Of a DNA stretch of 64,000 nucleotides, positions 62,617 through 64,000 are shown piece by piece. Source of the DNA: Bordetella ansorpii (lineage in GTDB: Bacteria > Pseudomonadota > Gammaproteobacteria > Burkholderiales > Burkholderiaceae_B); contig NZ_FKIF01000007.1 in the NCBI RefSeq assembly GCF_900078705.1, positions 992,001 through 1,056,000 of the forward strand. Direction: 5' to 3'. The notes beneath the pieces are model-generated. The model worked only from the letters and a program-made list of their open reading frames with translations. It did no database searches and was not told where the DNA came from. Each line of letters begins with the position of its first letter. Positions within the stretch are counted from its first letter, which is position 1. Made by a program: the position numbers and the translations under genes.

Positions 62617-64000
62617 ATGTCTGCCAAGCAAGAAAACCAAGCCAAGCGTAGCCGTATGATCGCCCCTCTCCTTTCCGCCATGCTGGCTGTCGCGCTGGTG
62701 GGTTGCGGAGGCGGAGGCCATCGGAACAGCAGCAGCGTCGCCGGCGGCGGCGAAGTGCCCACGAATCCGACCAATCCGACGAATCCCACCGATCCGACCA
62801 ATCCGACGAATCCCACCGATCCGACCAACCCCACGAATCCCACGAACCCCACTGATCCGACCGCCCAGGCGGGCCTGCTGGAAACCGCGCTGGGCAATAC
62901 CGGTTCGGCCGTGGACGGCCTGCTGCCCGTCGGCTCGTCCGGCTCGCTGGGCGGCATCGGCGCCGCGCTGGATCCGACCGTGGCCCCCGTGGTCGACACG
63001 GTCACCGGTCTGACGCAACAAGTCGGCGCCACGACTGGCCTGGGCGCCCCCGTGGACGGCGTGCTGCAGCAAGTGGGCGGCACCGTCAGCAACCTGGGCG
63101 ACACGGTTGCCGGCACCGGCCTGCCGGGCAACCTGAGCACCGGCCTGGGGGGCCTGGTCAGCGGCCTGGGCGACACCGTGGGCAGCGTCGGCGGCCTGCT
63201 GAACGCCAACCCCGACAATCCCCAGCCCCTGACCACCGTCGTGGGCAACGCCACCAACGCCGTCGGCGCGCTGACCGGGGCCCTGGGTGGTGAAGGCGGT
63301 CTGCTGCAGCCGGTGAATCAACTGGTCGGCGGCGTGGCCGGCGGCCTGTTGAGCGGCCCCGCCACCCCGATCCTGGAACCGACGCTGGCCAACACCGGCT
63401 CGGCCGTGGACAACGTGATTCCGGCTGGCCTGGAAGGCGCGCTGGGCGGCGTCGGCGCCGCGCTGGATCCCGTGGTCTCGCCGGTCGCGGGCACCGTCAC
63501 CAACCTGACGCAGCAAGTCGGCGCGACGACCGGCCTGGGCCAACCCGTCGCCGGCCTGTTGGCCAGCGTCGGCGGCACCGTCGCCAATGCCGGCGGCAGC
63601 GTGCCTGGCGGCGCCCTGGGCTTGAATGGCGTGTTGACCAACGTCGGCAATGCCGTGACCAGCGCGGGCGGTCTGCTGAACGCGGACGCGGCCAACCCCA
63701 ACCCGCTGGGCAACACGCTGTCCAGCGTGACCGGCGCGGTTTCGTCGCTGACCGGCAGCCTGGGCATGACCGGTGACAACGGCCTGCTCACCCCGGTGAC
63801 GGGCGGCCTGCTGGGCGGCCTGACGGGCGGCGCGGCTGGCGGCGGCACCGGCGGCCTGCTGGCTCCGGTGACGGGTCTGCTGAGCGGTGTGACCGGCGGC
63901 ACGGCGGGCGGCACCGGCGGCCTGCTGGCCCCCGTGACGGGCCTGCTGGGTGGCGTGACCGGCGGTACGGCCGGCGGCGCCAACGGCGGCCTGCTGGCAC
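62617..64000 (+). CDS. repetitive Gly/Leu-rich lipoprotein (collagen-like-repeat type), 5' part
   Basis: The frame starts at the ATG at 62617 (AGGAG about nine bases upstream) and is open to the right edge, giving 461 residues with no stop. It has a lipoprotein signal (AMLAVALVGC, Cys30) followed by GGGG, then eleven TNP/TDP units (about 49-81), two about 165-residue repeats each with NTGSAVD, GxGAALDP and LTQQVGATTGLG, then 22-residue GTGGLLAPVTGLLGGVTG units that continue past the window. The composition (Gly, Leu, Val, Thr, almost no charge or aromatics) suggests a surface-exposed stalk. It is similar to proteins often labelled collagen-like-repeat proteins in Burkholderiales. Function unknown; the sigma-54 promoter upstream and the neighbouring TpsB and Tad genes suggest adhesion. 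Confidence 0.85.
   Translation, partial: MSAKQENQAKRSRMIAPLLSAMLAVALVGCGGGGHRNSSSVAGGGEVPTNPTNPTNPTDPTNPTNPTDPTNPTNPTNPTDPTAQAGLLETALGNTGSAVDGLLPVGSSGSLGGIGAALDPTVAPVVDTVTGLTQQVGATTGLGAPVDGVLQQVGGTVSNLGDTVAGTGLPGNLSTGLGGLVSGLGDTVGSVGGLLNANPDNPQPLTTVVGNATNAVGALTGALGGEGGLLQPVNQLVGGVAGGLLSGPATPILEPTLANTGSAVDNVIPAGLEGALGGVGAALDPVVSPVAGTVTNLTQQVGATTGLGQPVAGLLASVGGTVANAGGSVPGGALGLNGVLTNVGNAVTSAGGLLNADAANPNPLGNTLSSVTGAVSSLTGSLGMTGDNGLLTPVTGGLLGGLTGGAAGGGTGGLLAPVTGLLSGVTGGTAGGTGGLLAPVTGLLGGVTGGTAGGANGGLLA
62761..62859. repeat. 9-bp tandem repeat encoding TNP/TDP
   Basis: Eleven consecutive copies of a 9-bp unit (ACN-RAY-CCN) encode TNP TNP TNP TDP TNP TNP TDP TNP TNP TNP TDP. Because units are whole codons, slippage would change linker length without a frameshift. 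Part of it is repeated as a larger 27-bp block. Confidence 0.9.
62875..63867. repeat. two large in-frame direct repeats of about 495 bp
   Basis: The segment from CTGCTGGAAACC at 62875 and that from CTGGAACCGACG at 63373 encode parallel sequences: LExxLxNTGSAVD, LGGxGAALDP, VTxLTQQVGATTGLG, GGLLNA, then LTG-L. The similarity is at protein level with some DNA divergence, so the duplication is old or selected. The end of the second copy merges into 66-bp units (63850 onward). Confidence 0.75.

Noticed and set aside
62761-62859. Short tandem repeats as a CRISPR-like array
   Set aside because: Units are 9 bp with no spacers and sit inside an open reading frame encoding TNP/TDP.

Overview
The window is GC-rich (low-complexity Pro/Ala/Arg antisense frames everywhere, codons mostly ending in G or C) and is densely packed with genes on both strands. 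Four Bug-type (TctC-like) periplasmic solute receptors, EF-P Arg32 next to EarP, DUF2863 and DUF2968 proteins, LpxO and a probable BteA/BtcA type III effector-chaperone pair together point to a betaproteobacterium of the Alcaligenaceae, most likely Bordetella or Achromobacter. No rRNA, tRNA, CRISPR array or insertion sequence was seen.

Layout. 1-8300: tail of an HU-like gene, a marR-MFS efflux pair with its operator, then the housekeeping run leuS-lptE-holA-proA and a small membrane protein. 8383-13378 (minus): polysaccharide deacetylase, dnaE, GAF protein. 13375-18300: a gamma-glutamyltransferase/Bug/GAF set facing a LysR gene that is translationally coupled to lpxO. 18383-24895 (minus): hrpA, then a large probable type III effector and its CesT-like chaperone. 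25081-26787: argA and yggX. 26872-30183 (minus): LysR-Bug-M28 peptidase catabolic set. 30299-34643: lytic-transglycosylase-like lipoprotein, arylamine N-acetyltransferase, acnA. 34702-40231: aldehyde dehydrogenase/3-hydroxyisobutyrate-dehydrogenase-like/IclR operon divergent from a Bug gene, followed by a convergent Bug gene with a Tat-type leader. 40430-45904: LigB-type dioxygenase, DUF2863, earP, efp, DUF1178, DUF2968 lipoprotein.

45995-59919 (minus) is a complete tad/flp pilus locus: flp, tadV, two tadE-like pseudopilins, rcpC, rcpA, tadZ, tadA, tadB, tadC, tadD, a DUF3613 gene, tadG and a sigma-54 enhancer-binding activator. Facing it on the plus strand are a TpsB/ShlB-type outer-membrane transporter (60602-62317) with no TpsA gene in view and a highly repetitive Gly/Leu-rich lipoprotein that runs off the right edge (62617-64000).

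How it fits together. The most interesting part is the right end. A strong -24/-12 (sigma-54) promoter precedes the repetitive lipoprotein, with phased CGTAACG repeats upstream that look like an activator-binding site and an IHF-like element between. A second, consensus-perfect sigma-54 promoter sits just past the stop of the sigma-54 activator and reads antisense through it. This suggests a sigma-54-governed surface-adhesion module made of Tad pili, the TpsB transporter and the repeat lipoprotein. The link is inferred from position and promoter motifs only. Elsewhere, several catabolic sets carry clear operator palindromes next to their own regulators (MarR, two LysR, IclR), and acnA has a palindrome over its promoter.
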